This document shows positions 1-7,660 of a DNA stretch of 64,000 nt, piece by piece (position 1 is the first letter of the stretch; every line of letters begins with the position of its first letter). A program made the position numbers and the translations under genes. Below the pieces are notes generated by a model. That model made no database searches. It was not told the origin of the DNA and saw nothing but the letters and a program-made list of their open reading frames with translations. Source of the DNA: Tessaracoccus flavescens (GTDB lineage: Bacteria > Actinomycetota > Actinomycetes > Propionibacteriales > Propionibacteriaceae); the NCBI RefSeq assembly GCF_001998865.1, contig NZ_CP019607.1, forward strand, positions 1,550,001 through 1,614,000, written 5' to 3'.

Positions 1-436
1 CGTCGAGGTCGCCCTGCCGCAGCCCGAGCGCTAGTCGTCCATCGACGGGGCACGAGCGGCGCCCGAGGTAGAGGGGAAACTCGGGGCGTTCCACCGCCGA
101 CAGGAGACCCTGCAGTAAGGCGTCATCACCTTGGATGCCCGCAACGAAGACCGCGTCCGAGAGGTAATAGCGGTGCGACAGCGGCATCGAGTTGCCCGCC
201 CGGTCATGGGCGGTGTGAAAATCTCGCACCACCGTTCCCGGCTGATCAGTCCGTACGCCAAACCGCAGGTGAAGGAGATCTTCGATGCTATCGGTTCGCC
301 GACGTCCTTGCGCTGCGGCGAGGAGCCCAAGCACGCCAGACTTCGTCGGCTCCTGCCTCGTGGAGCGCACCGTGAATCGGCTGGAATCACCCCACGATTG
401 GAGTGGTCCGGCCAACCGGAGGAGGAGCACCGTCAC
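1..436 (-). CDS. cas5e: Cas5e (CasD), Cascade subunit, 3' end outside window
   Basis: Binds the 5' handle of crRNA and caps the Cascade backbone in type I-E interference. I translated this frame directly. It starts at GTG 436, reads VTVLLLRLAGPLQSWGDSSR (the Cas5 N-terminal RAMP strand with the LQSWG motif), then has FHTAHDRAGNSMPLSHRYYL and FPLYLGRRSCP, both typical of Cas5e. 145 codons are visible and no stop is reached, so the gene continues left of base 1. Its GTG overlaps the cas7e stop as GTGA, showing translational coupling. A competing frame over the same bases has no Cas5 motifs. Cas6e, cas1 and cas2 are expected next on the left. Confidence 0.93.
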   Translation of the reverse strand, partial: MTVLLLRLAGPLQSWGDSSRFTVRSTRQEPTKSGVLGLLAAAQGRRRTDSIEDLLHLRFGVRTDQPGTVVRDFHTAHDRAGNSMPLSHRYYLSDAVFVAGIQGDDALLQGLLSAVERPEFPLYLGRRSCPVDGRLALGLRQGDLD

Positions 437-1557
437 GAGGACGCCTGATCCCCGAGCACCTCGGCCACGTCCGCGCGAGATCGGTCGATCAGTTCACGCA
501 GCGTGACCACCTCACCCAGATCATCCAAGGCGTTGCCCGCATTTCCGGTTCGGGTCACGAGCGAGACGACCGCCGGATCAAGGAAGCTGCCCTCAACCTC
601 GCCGACGTACTTCGCGAGCGCGTCGGCCGACGGGCGCACATACCCTCCGTCTGCCTCGACCGGCGCCTCGAAGGCGCCTGCGTAGCTCACGGAGCGACCC
701 TCGCGAAGTTGCACGAGGACCGCATCCGGCAGCGTGTTGTTGCCAAAGGTGTTCTGCTTCCCGGTCGGCATCGACACGATGAAGCCCTGCACGAACGCCG
801 CCGCAGCCTCGGCCGTGAGCGCGACGTCACCGAGGTTGTGCAGCAGCTCGGTTAGGCTGATTGTCGCGAACCGGTACAGCGTGGACGAGTTGAACTCGAT
901 GGTTCCGATCATTCCGGCCCCAGCGTCGTCCTCGTCGAGCTTGTAGTCGTCAACCGCAGTGAAATAGTCGGCCTCTGTCTCGGCCGCATGGGTGCTGATG
1001 GCGTGGGCTACCTGCACGGCCGAGTCGACGTTGAGGTCCTTCGAGTCGGCGACCATCCGACCGAAGAGGCTGACGTCGACGCCGTGGTCGGTGTCGGCCG
1101 CCAGAGCTGCCTCCCGCTTCGTGACGGGACCCTCGGCCGTCGCCGCCAACTCTGCTAGGCGATCAAGCTGATGCCTGCTGAAGAAGATCAGGTATTGGGA
1201 CCGCTCGACCTTCTCGGGCTCGCCCTTCTTCACTCTAGGCTTTTCGGTCTTGAGCCCCAGGGCGTTGACGACCTTGACCGCCCGCGCGACCATCTCGTCT
1301 TCGGCGAGATCGAGGTTCATCTCCTTCATGCGCTCGACAAGGAGCTCGATCACGCGCAGGGTCCTCACGCCACGCTTCTCCAAGTCGACGAATTGGTCGA
1401 AGCTCGCCCGGACGGCCTTCTTCCACGCCTGGCTGCTTACTCGGGCGCGGCGCACCCCTCCGTAGAGGGCGCTCTTCGGCGCACCCGTGTCGTCACGGTT
1501 GACGTTGCTCGGCGGGACGCTCTGCAGGACGTGGATGTCGAGGTAGTACGCGGTCAC
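433..1557 (-). CDS. cas7e: Cas7e (Cse4/CasC), Cascade backbone subunit
   Basis: Forms the six-copy helical backbone of type I-E Cascade that coats the crRNA spacer. The protein is 374 aa from GTG 1557. It begins VTAYYLDIHVLQSVPPSNVN, the family N-terminus, followed by SALYGGVRRARVSSQAWKKA (the Cas7 RAMP core). Later GTIEFNSSTLYRFATI and FIVSMPTGKQNTFGNNTLPD match conserved Cse4 blocks. The open frame extends further upstream, but GTG 1557 is favoured because it overlaps the cse2 stop as GTGA, the same junction type as cas7e/cas5e. Length is normal and no lesion is seen. Confidence 0.96.
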   Translation of the reverse strand: MTAYYLDIHVLQSVPPSNVNRDDTGAPKSALYGGVRRARVSSQAWKKAVRASFDQFVDLEKRGVRTLRVIELLVERMKEMNLDLAEDEMVARAVKVVNALGLKTEKPRVKKGEPEKVERSQYLIFFSRHQLDRLAELAATAEGPVTKREAALAADTDHGVDVSLFGRMVADSKDLNVDSAVQVAHAISTHAAETEADYFTAVDDYKLDEDDAGAGMIGTIEFNSSTLYRFATISLTELLHNLGDVALTAEAAAAFVQGFIVSMPTGKQNTFGNNTLPDAVLVQLREGRSVSYAGAFEAPVEADGGYVRPSADALAKYVGEVEGSFLDPAVVSLVTRTGNAGNALDDLGEVVTLRELIDRSRADVAEVLGDQASS

Positions 1558-2198
1558 GGGTTCTCTCCTTCGGGAACTGCGGTTGCTTCGGTTGGCTCTG
1601 TTGTGGGCTTGTGGAGGTGGAGTTGGCGCCCCCAGCGGAGACGCACGACGTCGGACTTCTTGGTCTCGAGCAGCCAGAGGTCTGAGGCGAGTCGGCCGTA
1701 GTCCAAAGGGATCGACTCGGCACGCATGAGCCCGACCAGCGCCCGAAGGCATGACAGTCGAGCCGATCGGGTCTGTGCCCGGACCAGGGCGTGAAACCGC
1801 GACAGTACGCCCGGATCCGGCGTCGCATCTGCGGATCGTGCGCGTGCCAGGTCCCGCACGGCCTGACCCAGCCCAACGCCTTGGCGGTGCATCGGTTCAC
1901 CCTTCGACTGTTGATGGATCGCGTACATCACGAGCGTGGCGTGAGCGGCCGCCTCACCGATGCTGGGGGCGTCACCGACTCCCCGCACGGATTCAGGCAA
2001 GCCGTCGAACGTCACCTGCCACAGGGCAGCATCTGCGCCGGGAGCCGCCGCGTCGGCCCTACGAAGCTGCGCCAGCGTGCGCTGGGACCACTCATCACGA
2101 GGGGATCGCGTGTAGCCGGCCTGCAGCTTCGCAACCTGCGCCCCCACCAACCTGCCCGTCTCCGACCAAGGCTTGGTCTCCATCTTCTCGTCACTCAT
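1554..2198 (-). CDS. cse2: Cse2 (CasB), Cascade small subunit
   Basis: Small alpha-helical Cascade subunit, present as a dimer along the belly of the complex, that stabilises crRNA and displaced target DNA. The protein is 214 aa from ATG 2198. The open frame extends upstream, but that part would lie inside cse1. The ATG overlaps the cse1 stop by 8 bp. Identification rests on length, position between cse1 and cas7e, the helical Arg-rich composition and the block RLSCLRALVGLMRAESIPLD near the C-terminus. Cse2 diverges fast, so gene order is the strongest argument. Confidence 0.92.
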   Translation of the reverse strand: MSDEKMETKPWSETGRLVGAQVAKLQAGYTRSPRDEWSQRTLAQLRRADAAAPGADAALWQVTFDGLPESVRGVGDAPSIGEAAAHATLVMYAIHQQSKGEPMHRQGVGLGQAVRDLARARSADATPDPGVLSRFHALVRAQTRSARLSCLRALVGLMRAESIPLDYGRLASDLWLLETKKSDVVRLRWGRQLHLHKPTTEPTEATAVPEGENP

Positions 2199-3810
2199 CC
2201 GATTCCTCCGTGTCGTGAGCTTCCGGCAGCGGCTTCGCCGCACCGTCCGCGCTGGTGTGCCCGCGAAGCTGGGATAGGAAGATGCTCCACGCCCGGGCCG
2301 TGTCCATGGTCTGTCCGCTGCCCCGGTCCAGGCGGCCGACGACGGCCGCGCGACCGCCATCTCGGCACAGGTCGCCGCCGAGCTGCGTAATTCGCTGGCG
2401 GACTGCCACCCCCCAGGCCGCCGCTCGCTCGGCAACATCCGAGTCGGCGGTCAGATCCCGCGCCCACCGACGGAAGAGCGGATCGAGTGCGTCATACGCG
2501 GCCGTGAAGGCCAGCTCGCGTCGCGGCGCCGGGTCGATCCCGGCGGCTCTGGCGAGGTTGGACGCGAGGTTGGCAACGTCGACGACGGCTTGCTGCGCCA
2601 CTCCGGACGCCCCGATCGCGAGCCCAGCCAGCGACTCGTCATCGAGGAGCGCCACGGACACGAGCAGCGAATCGTCGACTGCAGCCGCCAGGCTCGACTC
2701 CTGGGGCCCGTACTCGAACCCGACCACCCTGACCGAAACCCGGGCGTCCGCGGGAAGGGCCCCGCCGTCCCTGAGCCGCGCCGACCAGTCGAAGAGTGCA
2801 GGCCGAATCGTCTTCCTGGTCGGTACGACGCGCTGCAGGAGAGGCTCGAGGCCCCGCCAGATCGACCTTCTCGGATCGTGCGTCCGGGGCATCCATGTGT
2901 CGTACTTCAGTTTCTTCGTCTGCGGCTCGCTGTAGCGCCAACTCGACATCGGCTCGAACCGCTGCAGATTCTGAGGCCCGATCTTGTCGCCGTTGCACAC
3001 CAGCGCGTCGGCGACGCGGTCACCGTCCAGGATCAGGCGTGCGCGTCGCGTCTGCCACGTGTAGAGATCAGCCGTGCCGGTCGGCTCGGAATGGAGCCAA
3101 CTCTCACCGGCATCATCCTGGTCGCGCTCCCACGGGACCGAGTCGTCGTCGTTCGACATCGGCAACACTAGATTGAGCAGCAGCGTCTCGTGAAGAGAGT
3201 GCCCCTCGGCCACCACGAGCCCGATGCGACCTGTGATCCCGGTCCCGATCGGATAGCCCCTACCGCCCTTCACGCGATCGTCACCGAGCGCGCCGGTCTT
3301 GATTCCGCTGATGTCACTGGAATGCAGCGCTACCAACCAGCGGGCTGCCTCGGCCAGGGACAGCGACCCGATGCCGGCCCCGTCGCGCGTCGTGAAGAAC
3401 TTCGAGCCCGACGGCACCTCAGCGATGAGCTTGTCGAGGCCGGAGGTGGCACCCGTCTGTGTGCGAAGGTCAGCGACCTGGAAGAAGGGTCGATCGGCAT
3501 CGAGCAGATCGAAGCGTTCCAGGTATTGCTCCAGGTAGGCGTCGATCTGGTCGAGCGGCAGACCGTTGGTCCACCACAGCCCCCAGAGCGTAACCGCCTC
3601 GTCGTCGTTCCGGACGTCATGGGTGGCACGGTAGGCGATGGCGAGCAGGAGTCGGAGAACCGCCATGTCCTGCATGGGAATCTCGCCGGCCAACCCGCTG
3701 AACTCGTCTGCGCGGCGAAAAGCATCCCGGATCGACACATCTTCGAGCATCCCGGTGCGCGTCCGGACCCTGATCCAGGGTTCCGCGATCAGATTGAATG
3801 ACGCTGTCAT
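2191..3810 (-). CDS. cse1: Cse1 (CasA/Cas8e), Cascade large subunit
   Basis: Large Cascade subunit that recognises the PAM, opens target DNA and recruits Cas3. The 539-aa protein starts MTASFNLIAEPWIRVRTRTG, the hallmark Cse1 N-terminus, followed by LLLAIAYRATHD and a central region containing FFTTRDGAGIGSLSLAEAAR and GYPIGTGITGRIG. The C-terminal part is helical, as expected for the four-helix bundle contacting Cse2. The start ATG overlaps the cas3 stop by 4 bp (ATGA), and the 3' end overlaps cse2 by 8 bp. No truncation is apparent. Confidence 0.95.
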   Translation of the reverse strand: MTASFNLIAEPWIRVRTRTGMLEDVSIRDAFRRADEFSGLAGEIPMQDMAVLRLLLAIAYRATHDVRNDDEAVTLWGLWWTNGLPLDQIDAYLEQYLERFDLLDADRPFFQVADLRTQTGATSGLDKLIAEVPSGSKFFTTRDGAGIGSLSLAEAARWLVALHSSDISGIKTGALGDDRVKGGRGYPIGTGITGRIGLVVAEGHSLHETLLLNLVLPMSNDDDSVPWERDQDDAGESWLHSEPTGTADLYTWQTRRARLILDGDRVADALVCNGDKIGPQNLQRFEPMSSWRYSEPQTKKLKYDTWMPRTHDPRRSIWRGLEPLLQRVVPTRKTIRPALFDWSARLRDGGALPADARVSVRVVGFEYGPQESSLAAAVDDSLLVSVALLDDESLAGLAIGASGVAQQAVVDVANLASNLARAAGIDPAPRRELAFTAAYDALDPLFRRWARDLTADSDVAERAAAWGVAVRQRITQLGGDLCRDGGRAAVVGRLDRGSGQTMDTARAWSIFLSQLRGHTSADGAAKPLPEAHDTEESDE

Positions 3811-6572
3811 GGACGTTCTACTCTCTGCTCCGACTCGACGATCAGTCCGTGGCTGAGATCATAGACAATGCGTCTCCCGACCAGTTCACCGACCCCTTCA
3901 GAAGACAAGGCCAGGGCTAGCTGCCCCTTGAGCCACGGCGAGGCCTGCCATGCGCTGACGTCGACCGCGGACTCCAACTCATCGATGACGCGGTCGACGA
4001 TCCAGACCCCCGAGAGTGAATGTGGAAGCGACAGGGTGCACGCGGCGAGCGCTCGGGCAAGTGGGGCCTCGGGTGTCGAGTAGCCGATGGCCTTACCGGA
4101 ATGGGGCCCGACTCCCTGCGGCAATCGATAGCCTTCTCCGTCTCGAACGATGACGATCACCTCAAGTGAGTCTTCGCTGTCTCTCACTTGCTGATAGCCA
4201 TGTGAATCGTCGGGGTCGGCTGCGGGACCGCTGATCAGCGAGTTGAGGTTGCTCTTGCGCCGGGGATCGGCGAGCAAGAAATCTCCTGCCCGCTTGACCT
4301 TGGACGACTGCTCCAACGCCGCTCTCTTGGTCGCCTCGCGAGTGGCGGCCCGCCATGCTTCCGGAACTTCTGGCTTGGCGTCATAGGCGCGAGCCACCAA
4401 CGTCGGGATGTCACGCGGGATCGCCACCGAACCGACGCCCTCCACGATCGCCGCGCTGCGCAGGAGTGCGTCCTGCCCATAGATGCGCCGAGCACCCACC
4501 GGGAACTCGGGAGGCTGCGTCGCCCAGTCATCGACCCCGCGAATGAGGCATTCAGGGTGCTCCAAGGCTGCAGGCCGGGTCCGGTCGTGACGATGCAGGC
4601 GGCCGATGCGCTGTAGTAGCAGGTCGACCGGTGCCAGGTCCGAGATCATGAGGTCGAAGTCGATGTCCAGCGATTGTTCAAGCACCTGGGTGCCGACCAC
4701 CACGACCTTCTCCGGGCGCAGGTCGCTGGCTGGCCCGAGGCGACGGACCAGGTCTGCCTCTCGCGCGGCCCTGTGAGGCGCCAAGTAACGGCTGTGCAGC
4801 AGCAGCACCTCGCAGTCAAGGCTCCTCGACAGCGTGTCGAAGGCCTGCTGGGCTCGCGCCACCGTGTTGCAGATGACACCGACACAGCCACCCCCTGTGA
4901 TGCGCACGTCAATCTCGGACGCAAGCCAGTTGAGCTCGTCGCCGACAGGCCGCAGCGCAACCTCGATGTCCCGCCCGGCGCTCGCGGTGCCCACCACGGA
5001 CACTCCGCCCTGATCGACCACGTGGATGACGGGATAGGCGTCGGTCTGCGGAAGCGACACCCTCCCTGCACGTCCATCGGCGTAGGAACACAGCAACTCC
5101 TCGCGCTGCGCAGGGGGGAGCGTGGCAGACATGAGGATGACGGGGGTGCCATAACGCCCCAGCCACGTGAGCACGCGTTTCAAGTACGTCCGCATGTACG
5201 AATCTGCGGCGTGGACCTCGTCGATGATCACCACCTTGGTTGCGAGACCGAGATGACGTAGGACTACGTGTTTGGCCTTGAGTGCCGCGAAGAGCGCCTG
5301 ATCGATGGTCCCGATGACGTGACTGGCAAGCATCCCCTTCTTGCGGCCGAGGAACCACGCATGCACAGTCGCAGCCGCCTCTCGCGCCCCCACTTCGTCG
5401 TCATAGATCGGGGGTCTCGACCGTGCCCATGGCATCAGGCCGGCAAATTCGTCGTTGAGGCCGGCCTTGCTGTGCGCGAGGTTGAGGCTCGTAACCCCAC
5501 CGGATGGGACGTGGTCGAGCCAATCTCTCACGCGAGAGAACATGGGATTGGAGGTAGCCATGGTGGGCAGCCCGACAAAGACGCCACCCAAGCCGAACCG
5601 CTGCGCCAGGATTTCGGCTGCCAGCAGCGCCGCCTCGGTCTTGCCAGATCCCATGGGTGCCTCCAGAAGCACGAGCCCTGGCGTCGTCATCGCCGAGGCG
5701 ACCCGCACCATCTCGCGTTGCATCGCGTTGAGGCCCGCTTCCGGACCCAGCCGAGGGAAGCGCTGCCGCAGCAGCTCGTCGGGAACAGCGTCCGCCTTGA
5801 ACGGTGCCCACGCCGCGGGGAGGTTGAGCGTGGCCAGGGCCCTCTCTACCCGGTCCTCAGAGGGCGGTTCGTACGGGAAGAGAGACTCGTCGCTGGCGAT
5901 CCAGTCGGCCATGATGACCAACCCACAGGTCAGAACCTGGACCTCGACCGGGATCGGCCCGGCGAGCCAGCACCCAAGCCAGGCGTCCGCACCGGTCTTG
6001 ATGGCGAAGCCGTCCAGTATCTCGTCACGCACCTTGGCCCAACCGTTCGATTCCTCCACGAAGGCGTTGCGCGCATCAATGAAATCTTGGTCGCTGGGGT
6101 TGCTGCCATGGTGACCGCCGACGATGCCGCCGAGGTGCTGAGCCCGCAGTGGGTCGGCCGCATGGCGACGGATCAGCCAGTCGACCAGATGCACCTGCCC
6201 CAGCAGGCCGTGCCCCAATGGACGATTGACGTGGATAGGGACATCCAGACCCGCAGCCCGCATGGCCTCGGCAACATCTGATCTCCCAGCGGGATAGGCC
6301 TTGAATGCGAAATGCTGTGAGGCCTTGCCTACGTCGTGCGCCGACGCCAAGAAGCAAACGAATGCACGAGCACCGTCATTTCCGCCCAACGCTTCCGCGA
6401 AGAGCCGCCGCACATTGACGGGTTGCTGCGCCCACAGCGCATCCATCACGTCACCGGCGTCCTGCAGATGCTGGACCAGAGGAAGGTGGGACGTCTCGCT
6501 GCCTTGGAGCTTCCCCCAGCACGAGTAGGCGGCAGGGCTCCATGGAGACCTCACCCGGTCCACCTCAATCAC
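3807..6572 (-). CDS. cas3: Cas3 HD nuclease-helicase, type I-E
   Basis: Effector nuclease-helicase recruited by Cascade to degrade the displaced DNA strand. 921 aa. The N-terminal HD domain carries FLASAHDVGKASQHF (HD at about 79-80) and VGGHHGS (about 151-157). The helicase core has Walker A APMGSGKT (305-312), DEVH (451-454), LMSATLP and the motif VI stretch QRIGRLHRHD. GTG 6572 is taken as start, and it lacks a good Shine-Dalgarno of its own. The overlapping small ORF at 6565-6681 has a strong one, so cas3 is probably translated by coupling. First long gene of the visible operon. Confidence 0.96.
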   Translation of the reverse strand: MIEVDRVRSPWSPAAYSCWGKLQGSETSHLPLVQHLQDAGDVMDALWAQQPVNVRRLFAEALGGNDGARAFVCFLASAHDVGKASQHFAFKAYPAGRSDVAEAMRAAGLDVPIHVNRPLGHGLLGQVHLVDWLIRRHAADPLRAQHLGGIVGGHHGSNPSDQDFIDARNAFVEESNGWAKVRDEILDGFAIKTGADAWLGCWLAGPIPVEVQVLTCGLVIMADWIASDESLFPYEPPSEDRVERALATLNLPAAWAPFKADAVPDELLRQRFPRLGPEAGLNAMQREMVRVASAMTTPGLVLLEAPMGSGKTEAALLAAEILAQRFGLGGVFVGLPTMATSNPMFSRVRDWLDHVPSGGVTSLNLAHSKAGLNDEFAGLMPWARSRPPIYDDEVGAREAAATVHAWFLGRKKGMLASHVIGTIDQALFAALKAKHVVLRHLGLATKVVIIDEVHAADSYMRTYLKRVLTWLGRYGTPVILMSATLPPAQREELLCSYADGRAGRVSLPQTDAYPVIHVVDQGGVSVVGTASAGRDIEVALRPVGDELNWLASEIDVRITGGGCVGVICNTVARAQQAFDTLSRSLDCEVLLLHSRYLAPHRAAREADLVRRLGPASDLRPEKVVVVGTQVLEQSLDIDFDLMISDLAPVDLLLQRIGRLHRHDRTRPAALEHPECLIRGVDDWATQPPEFPVGARRIYGQDALLRSAAIVEGVGSVAIPRDIPTLVARAYDAKPEVPEAWRAATREATKRAALEQSSKVKRAGDFLLADPRRKSNLNSLISGPAADPDDSHGYQQVRDSEDSLEVIVIVRDGEGYRLPQGVGPHSGKAIGYSTPEAPLARALAACTLSLPHSLSGVWIVDRVIDELESAVDVSAWQASPWLKGQLALALSSEGVGELVGRRIVYDLSHGLIVESEQRVERP

Positions 6573-6681
6573 GACCCGCCAGCGACGGGTGTTTGTCGGT
6601 GGCTGCCGCTACGTTCTTTGGCAACGGCTGATAGGCCGTCCTGCTGCGCAATGGGAATGGCATCCGAGCTAGCTGCATCAT
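6565..6681 (-). CDS. 38-aa small ORF overlapping the cas3 start
   Basis: Not a recognised gene. ATG 6681 (a second ATG follows at once) lies 5 nt downstream of a perfect AGGAGG (6687-6692, minus strand). It encodes MMQLARMPFPLRSRTAYQPL followed by 18 more residues, basic in its first half. Its stop overlaps the cas3 GTG by 8 nt (GTGATTGA), in a different frame. The SD strength and exact overlap suggest translation and coupling to cas3. Whether the peptide has a function or only delivers ribosomes to cas3 cannot be told from sequence. Confidence 0.55.
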   Translation of the reverse strand: MMQLARMPFPLRSRTAYQPLPKNVAAATDKHPSLAGRD

Positions 6682-6865
6682 CGCAACCTCCTGACGAATA
6701 GGTTAGGCGAGATCAGACCCAACACCTTTAAGTTGGGGAGCTCGATGGAAGCCCCGCGGTGGTGGGGAGAGACGCCCAACCCGAACCAAACACGAGCTCA
6801 CCTCCGCTGAGCGGAGCGAGAGAGGTCGAGCGTTGGCGATGCTACAGCGCGCACCCGGACAATTC

Positions 6866-6875
6866 TGGTCAGACC
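6866..6875. promoter_or_regulatory. GntR/FadR-like operator motif upstream of sdhC
   Basis: The imperfect palindrome TGGTCAGACC lies 33 bp before the sdhC start, within ATTCTGGTCAGACCCA. It matches the TGGTC-N-GACC core bound by FadR-subfamily GntR regulators. The same 16 bases recur at 43253-43268. The operator role is inference from the motif. Confidence 0.4.
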
Positions 6876-6907
6876 CACTCGGATATGGTCGAGCGAGGGA
6901 GGTTCCG

Positions 6908-7660
6908 ATGAGCACCGACTACACGCCAGAGACGATCCAGGTTGGCCCGCCCCCCAAGACGTTGAGGCAACGACGCCCCCATCTGCTGCCCGGCTGGGTG
7001 CTCAAGGCGACCATGGCCGTCAGCGGCGCGCTCTGGGTCACGTTCGTCGCGATCCATCTCTTCGGCAACCTCAAGGTGTTCCAGGGAGCCGACGACTTCA
7101 ACGGCTACGCCGCCTGGCTGCGAGCCGCCTGATATCCCTTGCTCCCCAAGGGCTTCGTCCTCTGGCTGCTGCGGATCGCGCTGATCGTCTCACTCGTCGC
7201 TCACGGGGGCAGCGCGGCGATCGTGTGGTGGCGCGCCCGCCGTGCCCGCGGCGGACACCGGGCCAAGCCGCGCGGGCTTCGCTCATGGGGCTCCTGGATG
7301 ATGCCGCTGACGGGCGTCGTTCTCCTCGTCTTCCTGGTCGTCCACCTGTTCGACCTCACGATCGGCGCCGGGCCCGCCGCGACCCCGTCGTTCGAACACG
7401 CCGCGTCTGGCACGTCTCATGTCTACGAGAACCTGGTCGCCAGCTTCCAGCGACCGCTGATGGCCTGGTTCTACGTCGCGGTGATGCTGCTGCTGAGCCT
7501 GCACATCACCAAGGGCTTCACCACCATGGCCGCCGACCTGGGCGTGATAGGTAAGCGGTGGCGGGCAGCCATGGTCATCGTCGGGGGGATCTTGGCGATC
7601 GCCATCATGGTCGGCAACGCGGCAATCTCGATCCTGGTCCAGGTAGGAGTGGTCTCGTGA
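6908..7660 (+). pseudogene. sdhC: Succinate dehydrogenase cytochrome b subunit, split by an in-frame TGA
   Basis: Membrane anchor that binds haem b and quinone in the single-subunit, five-helix class of succinate dehydrogenase/fumarate reductase. ATG 6908 follows GAGGGAGG. The first part (74 aa) contains ALWVTFVAIHLFGNLKVFQG. It ends at TGA 7130-7132, after which the same frame continues as YPLLPKGFVLWLLRIALIVS, exactly the family continuation. Relatives have Gly at this point, so GGA to TGA is the likely change. Helices and His residues (VVHLFD, LSLHITKGFTT) remain downstream. Re-initiation at TTG 7139 is possible. The gene overlaps sdhA as GTGA. Confidence 0.88.

Noticed and set aside
7130..7132. 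TGA in sdhC read as selenocysteine
   Set aside because: The conserved residue is Gly, there is no evident SECIS-like hairpin and SdhC is not a selenoprotein family.
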